Assembly (NCBI RefSeq): GCF_000425785.1
Contig: NZ_AUEC01000022.1
Span: forward strand, 62,001-126,000
DNA length: 64,000 bases
Source of the DNA: Pseudomonas taiwanensis DSM 21245
GTDB taxonomy: Bacteria > Pseudomonadota > Gammaproteobacteria > Pseudomonadales > Pseudomonadaceae
Reading direction: 5' to 3'
Shown here: positions 18,846-27,693 of the stretch, piece after piece
Layout of the letters: each line of letters opens with the position of its first letter
Position numbering within the stretch: the first letter of the stretch is position 1
The notes under the pieces: generated by a model
Databases searched by the model: none
What the model saw: only the letters and a program-made list of their open reading frames with translations
Told to the model about the DNA's origin: nothing
Translations under genes and position numbers: made by a program

Positions 18846-19904
18846 TCAGGCCGACGCGGCGTTGTAGAACAGCTCGTTGCTGCGTTGTTCGACCAGCGCC
18901 TGCTCGATGGCCGCCTGGTGCACTTCGTCAGCGTGCTCTTCACGCGCTTCTGGCTTGATGCCCAGTCGGGCGAACAGCTGCATGTCCTTGTCGGCCTGCG
19001 GGTTGGCGGTGGTCAGCAGCTTCTCGCCATAGAAGATCGAGTTGGCACCGGCCATGAAGGCCAGCGCTTGCATCTGTTCGTTCATCTGCTCGCGGCCGGC
19101 GGAAAGGCGTACATGGGATTTGGGCATGAGGATACGCGCGACCGCCAGCATGCGGATGAAGTCGAACGGGTCTACGTCGTCTTCATCGGCCAGCGGGGTA
19201 CCGGCGACTTTCACCAGCATGTTGATCGGCACCGATTCCGGATGCTCCGGCAGGTTGGCCAGCTGGATCAGCAGACCGGCGCGGTCGTCCAGCGACTCGC
19301 CCATGCCAAGAATGCCGCCCGAGCAGATCTTCATGCCTGCATCACGCACATAAGCCAGGGTCTGCAGACGCTCAGCGTAGGTACGGGTGGTGATGATGCT
19401 GCCGTAGAACTCCGGCGAGGTGTCGAGGTTGTGGTTGTAGTAGTCAAGGCCTGCCTCGGCCAGGGCCTTGGTCTGCTCTTGGTCGAGCTTGCCGAGGGTC
19501 ATGCAGGTCTCCAGGCCCATGGCCTTGACGCCTTTGACCATCTCCAGCACGTACGGCATGTCTTTGGCCGACGGGTGCTTCCAGGCCGCGCCCATGCAGA
19601 AACGGGTCGAGCCAATGGCCTTGGCCCGAGCGGCTTCCTCCAGGACTTTCTGCACTTCCATCAGCTTCTGTTTTTCCAGCCCGGTGTTGTAGTGGCCGGA
19701 CTGTGGACAATATTTGCAATCTTCAGGGCAGGCGCCGGTCTTGATCGACAACAGCGTGGAGACTTGCACGCGGTTAGGGTCGAAATGCGCGCGATGCACG
19801 GTCTGCGCCTGGAACAACAGGTCGTTGAACGGTTGCTGGAACAGCGCCTTGACCTCGGACAGGGACCAGTCGTGACGTGTTGTTGCAGTTGTGCTGGCGC
19901 TCAT
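18846..19904 (-). CDS. bioB: BioB, biotin synthase (radical SAM)
   Basis: Inserts sulfur into dethiobiotin. The radical-SAM motif CPEDCKYC (C-x3-C-x2-C) is near residue 55, and the cysteines and arginine that hold the second [2Fe-2S] cluster lie further on (C in [11 protein letters not shown] in VRLSAGR). The 352-residue form starting [15 protein letters not shown] was chosen; a longer frame runs back through the regulatory region. It is the first gene of the biotin operon, and a BirA-type operator lies about 95 bases upstream. Confidence 0.97.
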   Translation of the reverse strand: MSASTTATTRHDWSLSEVKALFQQPFNDLLFQAQTVHRAHFDPNRVQVSTLLSIKTGACPEDCKYCPQSGHYNTGLEKQKLMEVQKVLEEAARAKAIGSTRFCMGAAWKHPSAKDMPYVLEMVKGVKAMGLETCMTLGKLDQEQTKALAEAGLDYYNHNLDTSPEFYGSIITTRTYAERLQTLAYVRDAGMKICSGGILGMGESLDDRAGLLIQLANLPEHPESVPINMLVKVAGTPLADEDDVDPFDFIRMLAVARILMPKSHVRLSAGREQMNEQMQALAFMAGANSIFYGEKLLTTANPQADKDMQLFARLGIKPEAREEHADEVHQAAIEQALVEQRSNELFYNAASA

Positions 19905-19994
19905 CGGCGTTTCCTTGTTTAGGCTGTTTCTAGCGCCGGGACAGGAACGGCCCGCCAGCGCATCACGGATAGCTCGCATAGTCACGGAAGGCCC

Positions 19995-20747
19995 ATGTAC
20001 TGTCAACCACTCATAAAACAACTGGTTTACAAGTGTCTAAATATTAACCACGCCTGTTTGCTGTGTGACGAAGCCAGTGAGCAACCCCACCCCATCTGCG
20101 TCGCCTGCGAGCACGAACTGCCTTGGCTGCACGACTGCTGTTCACGCTGCGCCCTGCCTTTGTCCATGCCGGGGCTGACCTGCGCCCAGTGCTGCCGGCG
20201 AGCTCCGGCATTCGCTCAGGTGGTTGCCTTGTGGCATTACGGCTTCCCGGTGGATACGTTGATCAGTCGCTTCAAGCACAACCAACAGTGGCCGCTAGGT
20301 CGACTGATGGCCGAACTGCTCGTCCATGGCTTGCAGCATCGCTACGACGAAGGGCTGGCAAAACCCGACCTGCTGTTGCCTGTACCGCTGGCCAAACGTC
20401 GACAGCGCGAGCGCGGCTTCAATCAAGCCGGCATGCTGGCGCGCTGGCTGTCCGTGCCACTGGCGATTCCCTGTGACGAACGACTCCTTCAGCGGGTACG
20501 CGATACACCTGCGCAACAGCATCTGCACGCCAAGGCGCGTCGACAGAATCTGCGGGGGGCGTTCAATGTCGAGCGAGGTCGAGCGGTCGAGAACCTGCAT
20601 ATCGCTGTGGTCGACGACGTGTTGACCACCGGAGCCACGGCTCAAGCCATCGCGCAGTCGTTGCGCAAGTCGGGCGCGCGGCGGGTCGATGTCTACTGCC
20701 TGGCCCGCACGCCAAAGCCCGACCGAGGCTGGCAGGCGGGAACTTGA
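19995..20747 (+). CDS. comF: ComF family phosphoribosyltransferase-like protein
   Basis: A 250-residue ComF-family protein linked to natural transformation and DNA uptake. The N-terminal zinc-finger region has paired cysteines (CLLC, CVAC, CSRC, CAQC) in residues 17-72. The C-terminal part is a type I PRTase fold with the PRPP motif [12 protein letters not shown] near residue 205. The first ATG overlaps the BirA operator; pseudomonad ComF proteins commonly start with a similar short segment before the first CLLC, which supports it, though a later start cannot be excluded. It is divergent from the biotin operon. Confidence 0.9.
   Translation: MYCQPLIKQLVYKCLNINHACLLCDEASEQPHPICVACEHELPWLHDCCSRCALPLSMPGLTCAQCCRRAPAFAQVVALWHYGFPVDTLISRFKHNQQWPLGRLMAELLVHGLQHRYDEGLAKPDLLLPVPLAKRRQRERGFNQAGMLARWLSVPLAIPCDERLLQRVRDTPAQQHLHAKARRQNLRGAFNVERGRAVENLHIAVVDDVLTTGATAQAIAQSLRKSGARRVDVYCLARTPKPDRGWQAGT
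20000..20032. promoter_or_regulatory. BirA (biotin repressor) operator between bioB and comF
   Basis: CTGTCAACC-N15-GGTTTACAA matches the gram-negative BirA box TTGTAAACC-N14/15-GGTTTACAA in 16 of 18 half-site positions, with a perfect right half. Biotinyl-AMP-bound BirA dimers bind such sites to repress biotin genes. It sits upstream of bioB but also inside the first codons of comF, so binding may affect both genes. Confidence 0.8.
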
Positions 20748-20802
20748 CTGCTGCCGGTCCGGCAGGCAACGTCCCTTCATTGATCATCAAGCGCGTTTCG
20801 CC

Positions 20803-21567
20803 ATGCCCCTACCTGCCCTGCTCACCCAGCACATCGCCCGGCGCCCCCAGCGCATCGCCCTGCTGCAACATATCGCCGAACAAGGCTCGATCACCCGCGC
20901 CGCCAAGGCTGCCGGTATCAGCTACAAGGCCGCCTGGGACGCCATCGATGAGCTCAACAACCTGGCCAGCCGACCGCTGGTCGAGCGCAGCACGGGTGGG
21001 CGCGGCGGCGGCGGCGCCCGCCTGTCGGCAGAAGGCGAGCGGGTGCTGCGCCTTTATCAACGCCTGCAAGCATTGCAGGCGCAGTTCCTGGAGGCAGCCG
21101 AGGACTCCGGCGACCTTGACCTGTTGGGCCGACTGATGCTGCGCACCAGTGCACGCAATCAACTGCAAGGCCAGGTCAGTGGCCTGCGCCGTGAAGGCCG
21201 GCATGACCGCGTGAGCCTGGCCCTGGGTGGGGGCTTGGAAATCGAGGCGTTGATTACCCATGACAGCACCGACCGCCTGGAGCTGACCTTGGGCACCACG
21301 GTCGTGGCGCTGCTCAAGGCTGGGTGGGTACAGTTGCTGGGTGACGAGGACAAGGTAGAAGTGGGCAGCAATTGCCTAACAGCAGTGGTCGAAGATGTGC
21401 TGACCGACGAGCAAGGCCCTTGCGAAGTACGCCTGGCACTGGGCAATGGGCAGACCTTGTGCGCCTTTGCCCAAGCGCAGTGGTTAGCGCGCCAGAAGGT
21501 GACCACAGGCAACCGGGTGCGCGTGCAATTCAAACCGTCGCATGTTCTGCTGGGCGTTCCGGTATAG
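20803..21567 (+). CDS. ModE-like molybdate-responsive transcriptional regulator
   Basis: A 254-residue protein with the ModE layout. The N-terminal winged-helix domain (residues 1-110) contains HIAEQGSITRAAKAAGISYKAAWDAIDEL and the glycine-rich GGRGGGGARL wing. Two TOBE/MOP domains follow (about 120-185 and 190-254), which bind molybdate in ModE. It starts 55 bases after comF. In E. coli ModE represses the modABC transporter; here no molybdate transport gene is adjacent, so the targets lie elsewhere. Confidence 0.88.
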   Translation: MPLPALLTQHIARRPQRIALLQHIAEQGSITRAAKAAGISYKAAWDAIDELNNLASRPLVERSTGGRGGGGARLSAEGERVLRLYQRLQALQAQFLEAAEDSGDLDLLGRLMLRTSARNQLQGQVSGLRREGRHDRVSLALGGGLEIEALITHDSTDRLELTLGTTVVALLKAGWVQLLGDEDKVEVGSNCLTAVVEDVLTDEQGPCEVRLALGNGQTLCAFAQAQWLARQKVTTGNRVRVQFKPSHVLLGVPV

Positions 21568-21665
21568 CCTGTCGCGCCACAGGAAGTGTGGTGAAGCATG
21601 GAGCCGGTACTGCCCAGTGGCAGCACTGGTACTATTGCCTTACGCCGCACTCTCTCGGAGCTTTC

Positions 21666-22640
21666 ATGTCCCACCCTTTCGACACCCTCACGCCCGACCT
21701 GGTCCTGGACGCCGTGGAAAGCCTAGGCTTTCTCAGCGATGCCCGGGTGCTGGCCCTGAACAGCTACGAAAACCGCGTCTACCAAGTGGGCATCGAAGAG
21801 TCGCAACCCCTGATCGCCAAGTTCTACCGGCCAGGCCGCTGGAGCGACGATGCGATCCTCGAAGAACACCGCTTCACCGCCGAGCTCGCCGAGTGCGAGG
21901 TGCCCGTTGTCGCCCCTCTGCAACACGACGGCAAGACCTTGTTCGAACACCAGGGCTTTCGCTTTACCTTGTTCCCCCGCCGCGGCGGCCACGCCCCAGA
22001 GCCTGGCGACCTCGACCAGCTCTATCGCCTGGGCCAGTTGCTCGGCCGCCTGCACGCAGTAGGCGCAGCGCGTCCGTTCGAGCACCGCGAAGCGCTGACC
22101 GTGGACAACTTTGGCCATGCCTCGCTGAAGACGCTGCTGGACGGCAACTTCGTGCCCCGTGAGCTATTGCCCGCGTTCGAGTCCGTGGCCCGCGACCTGC
22201 TCAAGCGGGTCGAAGACATCTACGCTCGCACCCCGCACGCGTTGATTCGCCTGCACGGCGACCTGCACCCCGGCAACCTGATGCACCGCGACGATGTCTA
22301 TCACGTGGTCGACCTCGACGACTGCCGCATGGGCCCGGCGGTTCAGGACCTGTGGATGATGCTCGCCGGCAGTCGCGAGGAGCGCCTGGGGCAGTTGGCC
22401 GAACTGATCGACGGCTATAACGAATTCCATGACTTCGATCCTCGCGAACTGGCGTTGATCGAGCCTTTGCGCGCCTTGCGCCAGCTGCACTACAGCGCCT
22501 GGCTGGCCCGCCGCTGGGACGATCCGGCGTTCCCGCCGAGCTTCCCCTGGTTCGGCCAACCACGTTACTGGGGCGACCAGATCCTCGCGCTGCGCGAACA
22601 GATAGCAGCGCTGGATGAACCCGTGCTGAAATTGTTCTAG
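21666..22640 (+). CDS. srkA: SrkA (YihE), stress response serine/threonine kinase
   Basis: A 324-residue member of the aminoglycoside-phosphotransferase-like kinase family. The catalytic loop RLHGDLHPGNL and the metal-binding VVDLDDC (DxD region) lie near residues 196-215, and LIAKFYRPGRW carries the ATP-binding lysine near residue 43. In E. coli this kinase counters MazEF-linked death pathways after stress. The ATG at 21666 gives MSHPFDTLTPDLVLDAVE, the family N-terminus, and a GGAG sequence is upstream. Confidence 0.93.
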   Translation: MSHPFDTLTPDLVLDAVESLGFLSDARVLALNSYENRVYQVGIEESQPLIAKFYRPGRWSDDAILEEHRFTAELAECEVPVVAPLQHDGKTLFEHQGFRFTLFPRRGGHAPEPGDLDQLYRLGQLLGRLHAVGAARPFEHREALTVDNFGHASLKTLLDGNFVPRELLPAFESVARDLLKRVEDIYARTPHALIRLHGDLHPGNLMHRDDVYHVVDLDDCRMGPAVQDLWMMLAGSREERLGQLAELIDGYNEFHDFDPRELALIEPLRALRQLHYSAWLARRWDDPAFPPSFPWFGQPRYWGDQILALREQIAALDEPVLKLF

Positions 22641-22704
22641 ATGCACAGCGGCGTCTGTCTACAATAGCCGCTGCGCTATTTAGCTACCTAAGCAAGGATT
22701 CTGC

Positions 22705-23592
22705 ATGCACGCTGCAAACCCGCGTCGCGGGTATTTACTGGGCCTTGGTGCCTACATCATCTGGGGCCTGTTTCCACTCTACTTCAAGGCAATCCAGAGC
22801 GTTCCCGCCGTCGAGATCATCGTCCACCGGGTACTCTGGTCGGCGCTGTTCGGCTCGCTGTTGCTGCTGGTCTGGAAGCATCCAGGCTGGTGGCGCGAGC
22901 TGCGCGACAATCCGCAACGCCTGGGTATTCTCGCCGTCAGCGGGGCATTGATCGCCGCCAACTGGTTGACCTACGTGTGGTCGGTGAACAACGGGCGCAT
23001 GCTCGAAGCCAGCCTGGGCTACTACATCAACCCGCTGATCAACGTGCTGTTGGGCATGCTGTTGCTGGGGGAACGCCTGAGGCGCCTGCAATGGCTGGCG
23101 GTGGGCATGGCGGCGCTGGGTGTGGCGCAACAGGTGTGGCAGGTCGGCAGCCTGCCCTGGGTGTCGTTGGCGCTGGCCTTGAGTTTCGGTTTCTATGGGC
23201 TGATCCGCAAGAAAGCCCCGGTGGCAGCGCTGCCGGGCCTGGTGGTGGAGACCTGGATGCTGGTGCCGTTGGCGCTGGGCTGGTTGCTGTTGAACCCCAC
23301 GGCGATGAGCGCCCAGGGCTCGTTCTACGCCAGCAGCGAAGCCTTGTGGCTGATGGCGGCAGGCCCGGTCACGCTGGTACCGCTGGTGTGCTTCAACGCC
23401 GCTGCACGTCACCTGCCCTACACCACGCTGGGGTTCCTGCAGTACCTGGCGCCCACGCTAGTCCTGTTGCAGGCAGTACTGCTGTTCGATGAGCACCTGT
23501 CACCGAGCAACCTGATGGCGTTCGTCTGCATCTGGGCCGGTTTGGCCATCTACAGCGTCGATGCCTGGCTCAGCCTGCGCAAACGCGCCTGA
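22705..23592 (+). CDS. rarD: RarD, EamA-family permease
   Basis: A 295-residue inner-membrane protein with ten predicted transmembrane segments made of two EamA repeats. The N-terminus RRGYLLGLGAYIIWGLFPLYFK is the RarD signature, followed by PAVEIIVHRVLWS. RarD proteins were named for chloramphenicol sensitivity; the true substrate is unknown. It follows srkA by 64 bases. It ends just before the duplicated DnaA-box element. Confidence 0.93.
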   Translation: MHAANPRRGYLLGLGAYIIWGLFPLYFKAIQSVPAVEIIVHRVLWSALFGSLLLLVWKHPGWWRELRDNPQRLGILAVSGALIAANWLTYVWSVNNGRMLEASLGYYINPLINVLLGMLLLGERLRRLQWLAVGMAALGVAQQVWQVGSLPWVSLALALSFGFYGLIRKKAPVAALPGLVVETWMLVPLALGWLLLNPTAMSAQGSFYASSEALWLMAAGPVTLVPLVCFNAAARHLPYTTLGFLQYLAPTLVLLQAVLLFDEHLSPSNLMAFVCIWAGLAIYSVDAWLSLRKRA

Positions 23593-23601
23593 TCAAAAAA
23601 C

Positions 23602-23791
23602 GATCAAAATCCTGCAGGCCTCGCCGCGCCTGGCCTGCAGAAACATCTCCAAAGGTTATCCACACCCTCGTCCCCGTGCTTTGTGCACAAGCACCTGATT
23701 ATTGGGCATTTTTTGATCAAACCTGTGCAAGCCTCGGCCCGCCTGGGCCGGAGAATGATGCGCCCAGGTTATCCACAGGGCCGTCCCCGTG
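23602..23791. repeat. Imperfect tandem duplication carrying two perfect DnaA boxes
   Basis: Two 77-base copies (23602-23678 and 23715-23791) align without gaps at about 56 of 77 positions, their starts 113 bases apart. Both keep GATCAAA at the left and GGTTATCCACA plus CGTCCCCGTG at the right. TTATCCACA, the consensus DnaA box, occurs at 23656-23664 and 23769-23777 on the same strand. Copy 1 also has an inverted repeat CTGCAGGCC/GGCCTGCAG. Between the copies is a perfect palindrome, TTGTGCACAA (23681-23690). The second box lies in a larger inverted repeat GGTTATCC-N23-GGATAACC. The element sits between convergent genes, so it is unlikely to be a promoter. Confidence 0.75.
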
Positions 23792-23816
23792 AAAACGGGA
23801 TAACCCACAAGCCACG

Positions 23817-24335
23817 TCATTCCTCCGGACGCAGCTTCAACTCCACCATCAGATCGTCGGCCAGGCTTTCCAGGCGCTTCTGCAATTCATCCAGCGACAG
23901 CGTCAACGGTAATGCCAGCAAGGCATCGGCGCGGAACAGAGGCTCACTGCTCATCGGCGCCGGATTGACCTCGGTGCTCAAGCGTTCGAGGTTCACGCCC
24001 AGCTCGGCCAGCACCTTGGTGATATCCCGCACGATCCCCGGCCGGTCGTTGCCCACAAGCTCCATGGCGATCGGCTTCCAGGTGCACGAGGGTTCGATTC
24101 CGCTTTCAGCAATCAACACGCGAATGTCGTGCTTGGCCAGCTTCTGCAGCGCCTCGACCAGCTCATCGTAATTTTCCGCCGGTACAGCCACCCGCAGAAT
24201 CCCTGCGAACTGGCCCGCCATGCGCGACATGCGACTTTCCAACCAGTTGCCGCTATGGTCGGCGATGCATTTGGCGATACGTTCGACCTGGCCGGCCTTG
24301 TCAGGGGCAATCACGGTCAGTACAAGATGGTCCAC
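23817..24335 (-). CDS. gcvR: GcvR-like glycine cleavage regulator with two ACT domains
   Basis: A 172-residue cytoplasmic protein made of two ACT domains. The first (MDHLVLTVIAPDKAGQVERIAKCI) begins at residue 1 and the second (VGNDRPGIVRDITKVLAELGVN) near residue 92. In E. coli, GcvR binds GcvA and, with glycine, controls the glycine cleavage operon. No gcvA or gcvTHP is nearby. It converges on rarD. Confidence 0.88.
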   Translation of the reverse strand: MDHLVLTVIAPDKAGQVERIAKCIADHSGNWLESRMSRMAGQFAGILRVAVPAENYDELVEALQKLAKHDIRVLIAESGIEPSCTWKPIAMELVGNDRPGIVRDITKVLAELGVNLERLSTEVNPAPMSSEPLFRADALLALPLTLSLDELQKRLESLADDLMVELKLRPEE

Positions 24336-24776
24336 AGGCCATTCCTCAGCAAAATGCCGCCGCGGGCGGCGAGAATCGGGGGGATCGACTCAGTATAGGC
24401 AAGGCGCGGCAACCTGCCGCAGGACAGTCCGACTAACAAATCGTGTACTGTTTCAAGATTTATCTGGAACAATCCACCCGTTTTTTGCGAACATACCCAC
24501 TCCCAGCGTGACCCTATGCGACCAATTGGTCGCACAACGACGCTTTTAGTCTGATTTTCCCCCGTCTACTGCTTCATGTAGTATGCCGTGGCGCGGACTA
24601 CAAAATGTGTTGTTTGGATGTCTGCCAAGGCGCCTGTGAAAATACGTACACTGCTTGCCAGGCTATCTGGCAGGCCGCACCCAGCCGCCTTCGGGCATGC
24701 ACTGGTGCCGTGTTTAGAGAAGCGCTACAGGCTTAATAAAGAAGAGCGAAATAGCTGAGCAGAGGTGAGGCAAGCA
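24336..24776. other. Promoter region between gcvR and glcB
   Basis: A 441-base divergent intergenic region. The one strong feature is the 18-bp palindrome at 24517-24534. The stretch from about 24430 to 24560 is clearly richer in A and T than its surroundings, fitting a promoter and operator zone. No convincing small gene was found; a 72-codon minus-strand frame across 24317-24535 has no ribosome binding site or family resemblance. Confidence 0.6.
24517..24534. promoter_or_regulatory. 18-bp perfect palindrome upstream of glcB
   Basis: TGCGACCAATTGGTCGCA is fully self-complementary. It lies about 240 bases before the glcB start and 180 bases before gcvR. Perfect palindromes of this length usually mark a dimeric repressor or activator site; I do not recognise the regulator. 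Confidence 0.55.
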
Positions 24777-26954
24777 ATGACTGGATACGTTCAAGTCGGT
24801 GGCCTTCAGGTCGCCAAGGCCCTGTACGACTTCGTCAACAACGAAGCCATTCCGGGAACCGGTATCGTCGCCGAGCAGTTCTGGGCCGGTGCCGAGAAGA
24901 TCATCAATGACCTCGCTCCGAAGAACAAAGCCCTGCTCGCCAAGCGTGACGAGCTGCAAGCCAAGATCGACGCCTGGCACCAGGCACGCAAAGGCCAGGC
25001 ACACGACGCCGTCGCCTACAAAAGCTTCCTCCAGGAAATCGGCTACCTGCTGCCACAAGCCGACGATTTCCAGGCCACCACGCAAAACGTCGATGAAGAA
25101 ATCGCCCACATGGCCGGCCCACAGCTGGTCGTGCCGGTGATGAACGCTCGCTTCGCCCTGAATGCCGCCAATGCCCGCTGGGGTTCGCTGTACGACGCGC
25201 TCTACGGCACCGATGCCATCAGCGAAGAAGGCGGTGCCGAAAAAGGCCAGGGCTACAACAAGGTCCGTGGTGACAAGGTCATCGCCTTCGCCCGCGCCTT
25301 CCTCGACGAAGCCGCGCCACTGGCTGCTGGCTCCCACGTCGACTCCACCGGTTACCGCATCGAAGGCGGCAAGCTGGTCGTTTCGCTCAAGGGCGGCAGC
25401 AACACCGGCCTGCGTGACGATGCCCAACTGATCGGCTTCCACGGCGACGCCGCGGCCCCGACCGCCGTGCTGCTCAAGCACAACGGCCTGCACTTCGAAA
25501 TCCAGGTCGACGCCAGCACTCCTGTTGGCAGCACCGACGCCGCAGGCGTGAAAGACATCCTGATGGAGTCGGCACTGACCACCATCATGGACTGCGAGGA
25601 CTCGGTCGCCGCCGTCGATGCCGACGACAAGGTCATCGTCTACCGCAATTGGCTGGGCCTGATGAAAGGCGACCTGGCTGAAAGCGTGACCAAGGGCGGC
25701 AAGACCTTCACGCGCACCATGAACCCGGATCGCGAGTACGCCGCGCCGAACGGTGGCAGCGTTACCCTGCACGGCCGTTCGCTGCTGTTCGTGCGCAATG
25801 TTGGTCACCTGATGACCAACCCGGCAATCCTCGATGCCCAAGGCAACGAGATTCCGGAAGGTATCCAGGACGGTCTGTTCACCAACCTGATCGCCCTGCA
25901 CAACCTCAAGGGCAACACCACCCGCAAGAACACCCGCACCGGCAGCGTCTACATCGTCAAGCCGAAGATGCACGGCCCCGAAGAAGTCGCCTTCGCCGCC
26001 GAGATCTTCAGCCGTGTCGAAGACCTGCTGGGTATGCCGCGCAACACCGTCAAGGTCGGCATCATGGATGAGGAGCGCCGTACTACGGTCAACCTCAAGG
26101 CCTGCATCAAGGCGGCCGCTGAGCGTGTGGTGTTCATCAACACTGGCTTCCTCGACCGTACCGGTGACGAGATCCACACCTCCATGGAAGCCGGCGCCGT
26201 CGTGCGCAAGGGCGCCATGAAGAATGAGAAGTGGATCGGCGCCTACGAGAACAACAACGTCGACGTTGGCCTGGCTACCGGCCTGCAAGGCCGTGCGCAG
26301 ATCGGCAAGGGCATGTGGGCCATGCCTGACCTGATGGCGGCCATGCTCGAGCAGAAGATCGCTCACCCGCTGGCTGGCGCCAACACCGCCTGGGTGCCTT
26401 CGCCGACCGCGGCCACCCTGCATGCGCTGCACTACCACAAGGTGGACGTTCAGGCGCGCCAACGCGAGCTGGCTTCGCGTACGCCGGCTTCGGTCGACGA
26501 CATCTTGACCATCCCGCTGGCGGCCAACACCCAGTGGTCGGCCGAAGAGATCCGCAACGAGCTGGACAACAATGCCCAGGGCATCCTTGGCTACGTGGTT
26601 CGCTGGATCGACCAGGGTGTAGGCTGCTCCAAGGTGCCCGACATCAATGACGTCGGCCTTATGGAAGACCGCGCCACCCTGCGCATCTCGGCCCAGCTGC
26701 TGGCCAACTGGCTGCGCCACGGCGTGGTCAGCCAGGAGCAAGTGCTGGAAAGCCTCAAGCGCATGGCCGCAGTGGTGGACAAGCAGAACGCAGGTGACGC
26801 CCAGTACCGTCCGATGGCGCCGAACTTCGATGACAACATCGCGTTCCAGGCGGCTGTCGAGCTGGTGGTTGAAGGTGCCAAGCAGCCCAACGGCTACACC
26901 GAGCCAGTGCTGCACCGTCGTCGTCGCGAGTTCAAGGCGCGTAACGGTTTGTAA
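24777..26954 (+). CDS. glcB: GlcB, malate synthase G
   Basis: Condenses glyoxylate with acetyl-CoA to malate, completing the glyoxylate bypass and glycolate use. At 725 residues it is the monomeric G form. Conserved blocks include [15 protein letters not shown] with the Mg-binding residues, [24 protein letters not shown], and [34 protein letters not shown] with the catalytic aspartate region downstream. The ATG at 24777 has GAGG six bases upstream; a GTG four codons earlier is less likely. A weak hairpin and a REP pair follow the gene. Confidence 0.97.
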   Translation: MTGYVQVGGLQVAKALYDFVNNEAIPGTGIVAEQFWAGAEKIINDLAPKNKALLAKRDELQAKIDAWHQARKGQAHDAVAYKSFLQEIGYLLPQADDFQATTQNVDEEIAHMAGPQLVVPVMNARFALNAANARWGSLYDALYGTDAISEEGGAEKGQGYNKVRGDKVIAFARAFLDEAAPLAAGSHVDSTGYRIEGGKLVVSLKGGSNTGLRDDAQLIGFHGDAAAPTAVLLKHNGLHFEIQVDASTPVGSTDAAGVKDILMESALTTIMDCEDSVAAVDADDKVIVYRNWLGLMKGDLAESVTKGGKTFTRTMNPDREYAAPNGGSVTLHGRSLLFVRNVGHLMTNPAILDAQGNEIPEGIQDGLFTNLIALHNLKGNTTRKNTRTGSVYIVKPKMHGPEEVAFAAEIFSRVEDLLGMPRNTVKVGIMDEERRTTVNLKACIKAAAERVVFINTGFLDRTGDEIHTSMEAGAVVRKGAMKNEKWIGAYENNNVDVGLATGLQGRAQIGKGMWAMPDLMAAMLEQKIAHPLAGANTAWVPSPTAATLHALHYHKVDVQARQRELASRTPASVDDILTIPLAANTQWSAEEIRNELDNNAQGILGYVVRWIDQGVGCSKVPDINDVGLMEDRATLRISAQLLANWLRHGVVSQEQVLESLKRMAAVVDKQNAGDAQYRPMAPNFDDNIAFQAAVELVVEGAKQPNGYTEPVLHRRRREFKARNGL

Positions 26955-26961
26955 GCAATAA

Positions 26962-26982
26962 AAGGGTTGCTTTGCAGCCCTT
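26962..26982 (+). terminator. Weak hairpin after glcB
   Basis: AGGGTTGC and GCAGCCCT pair (one G-T pair) around a short TTT loop, eight bases after the glcB stop. No strong T tract follows, so termination may be partial or depend on the REP pair next to it. Confidence 0.45.
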
Positions 26983-27046
26983 CGCCGGCGAGCCGGCTTC
27001 TACAGGGTCCACCGCGAACTTGTAGGAGCCGGCTCGCCGCGATTGC
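26978..27046. repeat. Inverted pair of REP elements (BIME)
   Basis: TTCGCCGGCGAGCCGGCTTC followed by TACAGG, then a spacer, and the reverse-oriented TTGTAGGAGCCGGCTCGCCGCGA. This is the head-to-head REP pair common between convergent genes in P. putida; here glcB and the response-regulator gene converge. Confidence 0.85.
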
Positions 27047-27063
27047 TTTTCACGGATGCATCA

Positions 27064-27507
27064 TCATTCGATCCGCAGTTCTCTTTTCACCAAGTCGAGC
27101 AACTTGCCCAAGTCCACCGGCTTGAGCAGGAAATCCACCACCCCAAGGTGCATCACGTCCACTGCCTCTTTCACATCGGTGTCCCCCGAGACCACGATGA
27201 TCGACAACGCCGCCCGCTCCGACTGTCGGATTTGTCGAATCAACTCCAGACCGTCCTTAGGCTTCATGCGTAAGTCGGTGATCATCAGCGCGATTCTCGG
27301 CTCGTAGTGCAGTTTGAACATCGCCTCCTGCGCACCATCGGCTTTCATGCAGTCAATGCCCCGGCTTTTCAGATAAAGGCATAGCGCCTCGCTGTTCACC
27401 GGATCGTCGTCCACGACCAGCACCACCGGCTTGGGCGCGACAGGCGCACTCAACACGGCCAGCGCTTCGCGCTCGGCGTCACTCAGGATGTCGTCATGCT
27501 CAACCAT
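27064..27507 (-). CDS. Single-domain response regulator (CheY-like receiver)
   Basis: A 147-residue protein with one receiver domain after about 25 extra N-terminal residues. VVLVVDDDPVN holds the acidic pair, LMITDLRM the phosphoacceptor aspartate, SIIVVSGD the conserved serine and DFLLKPVDL the lysine. There is no output domain, so it acts by protein contact. Of two starts (27513 and 27507) I prefer 27507, because a GACGAG ribosome site sits at a workable distance. It is divergent from the cNMP/CBS/DUF294 gene across about 190 bases with a CRP-type site, and no histidine kinase gene is present. Confidence 0.88.
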   Translation of the reverse strand: MVEHDDILSDAEREALAVLSAPVAPKPVVLVVDDDPVNSEALCLYLKSRGIDCMKADGAQEAMFKLHYEPRIALMITDLRMKPKDGLELIRQIRQSERAALSIIVVSGDTDVKEAVDVMHLGVVDFLLKPVDLGKLLDLVKRELRIE

Positions 27508-27552
27508 GATCATCTCGTCAGAAACATCTCGTCCCTTCGCTAGGACAACGCC

Positions 27553-27570
27553 TTGTGAGGTTGTTCACAA
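27553..27570. promoter_or_regulatory. CRP/Vfr consensus site in a divergent promoter region
   Basis: TTGTGA-GGTTGT-TCACAA is a perfect inverted repeat containing TGTGA-N6-TCACA, the exact CRP half-sites. It lies 46 bases before the response-regulator start and about 125 bases before the cNMP-binding gene start, so it could control either or both. Confidence 0.75.
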
Positions 27571-27693
27571 ACGCTCCATAGACTTACGTCCAATGGGCAC
27601 CACACCGCCGTCGGCCGACCATGGAGGCAGAGAACAACAAGGCCGACACTTATATAGATATATATAGTTCGGCGTAGCGATACGGTCAGTTTC

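Noticed and set aside
22646..22673. CAGCGGC/GCCGCTG inverted repeat after srkA as a terminator
   Set aside because: The loop is 14 bases, no T tract follows, and the region is more likely the rarD promoter (TACAAT within it).
23598..23805. The DnaA-box cluster read as a chromosomal replication origin
   Set aside because: Only two boxes, no AT-rich unwinding region, and none of the usual origin neighbours (dnaA, dnaN, rpmH, gidA) are present.
24714..26915. Very long minus-strand open frame antisense to glcB
   Set aside because: It lies wholly opposite a certain gene, has no family-like features or ribosome site, and is explained by GC-rich third codon positions.
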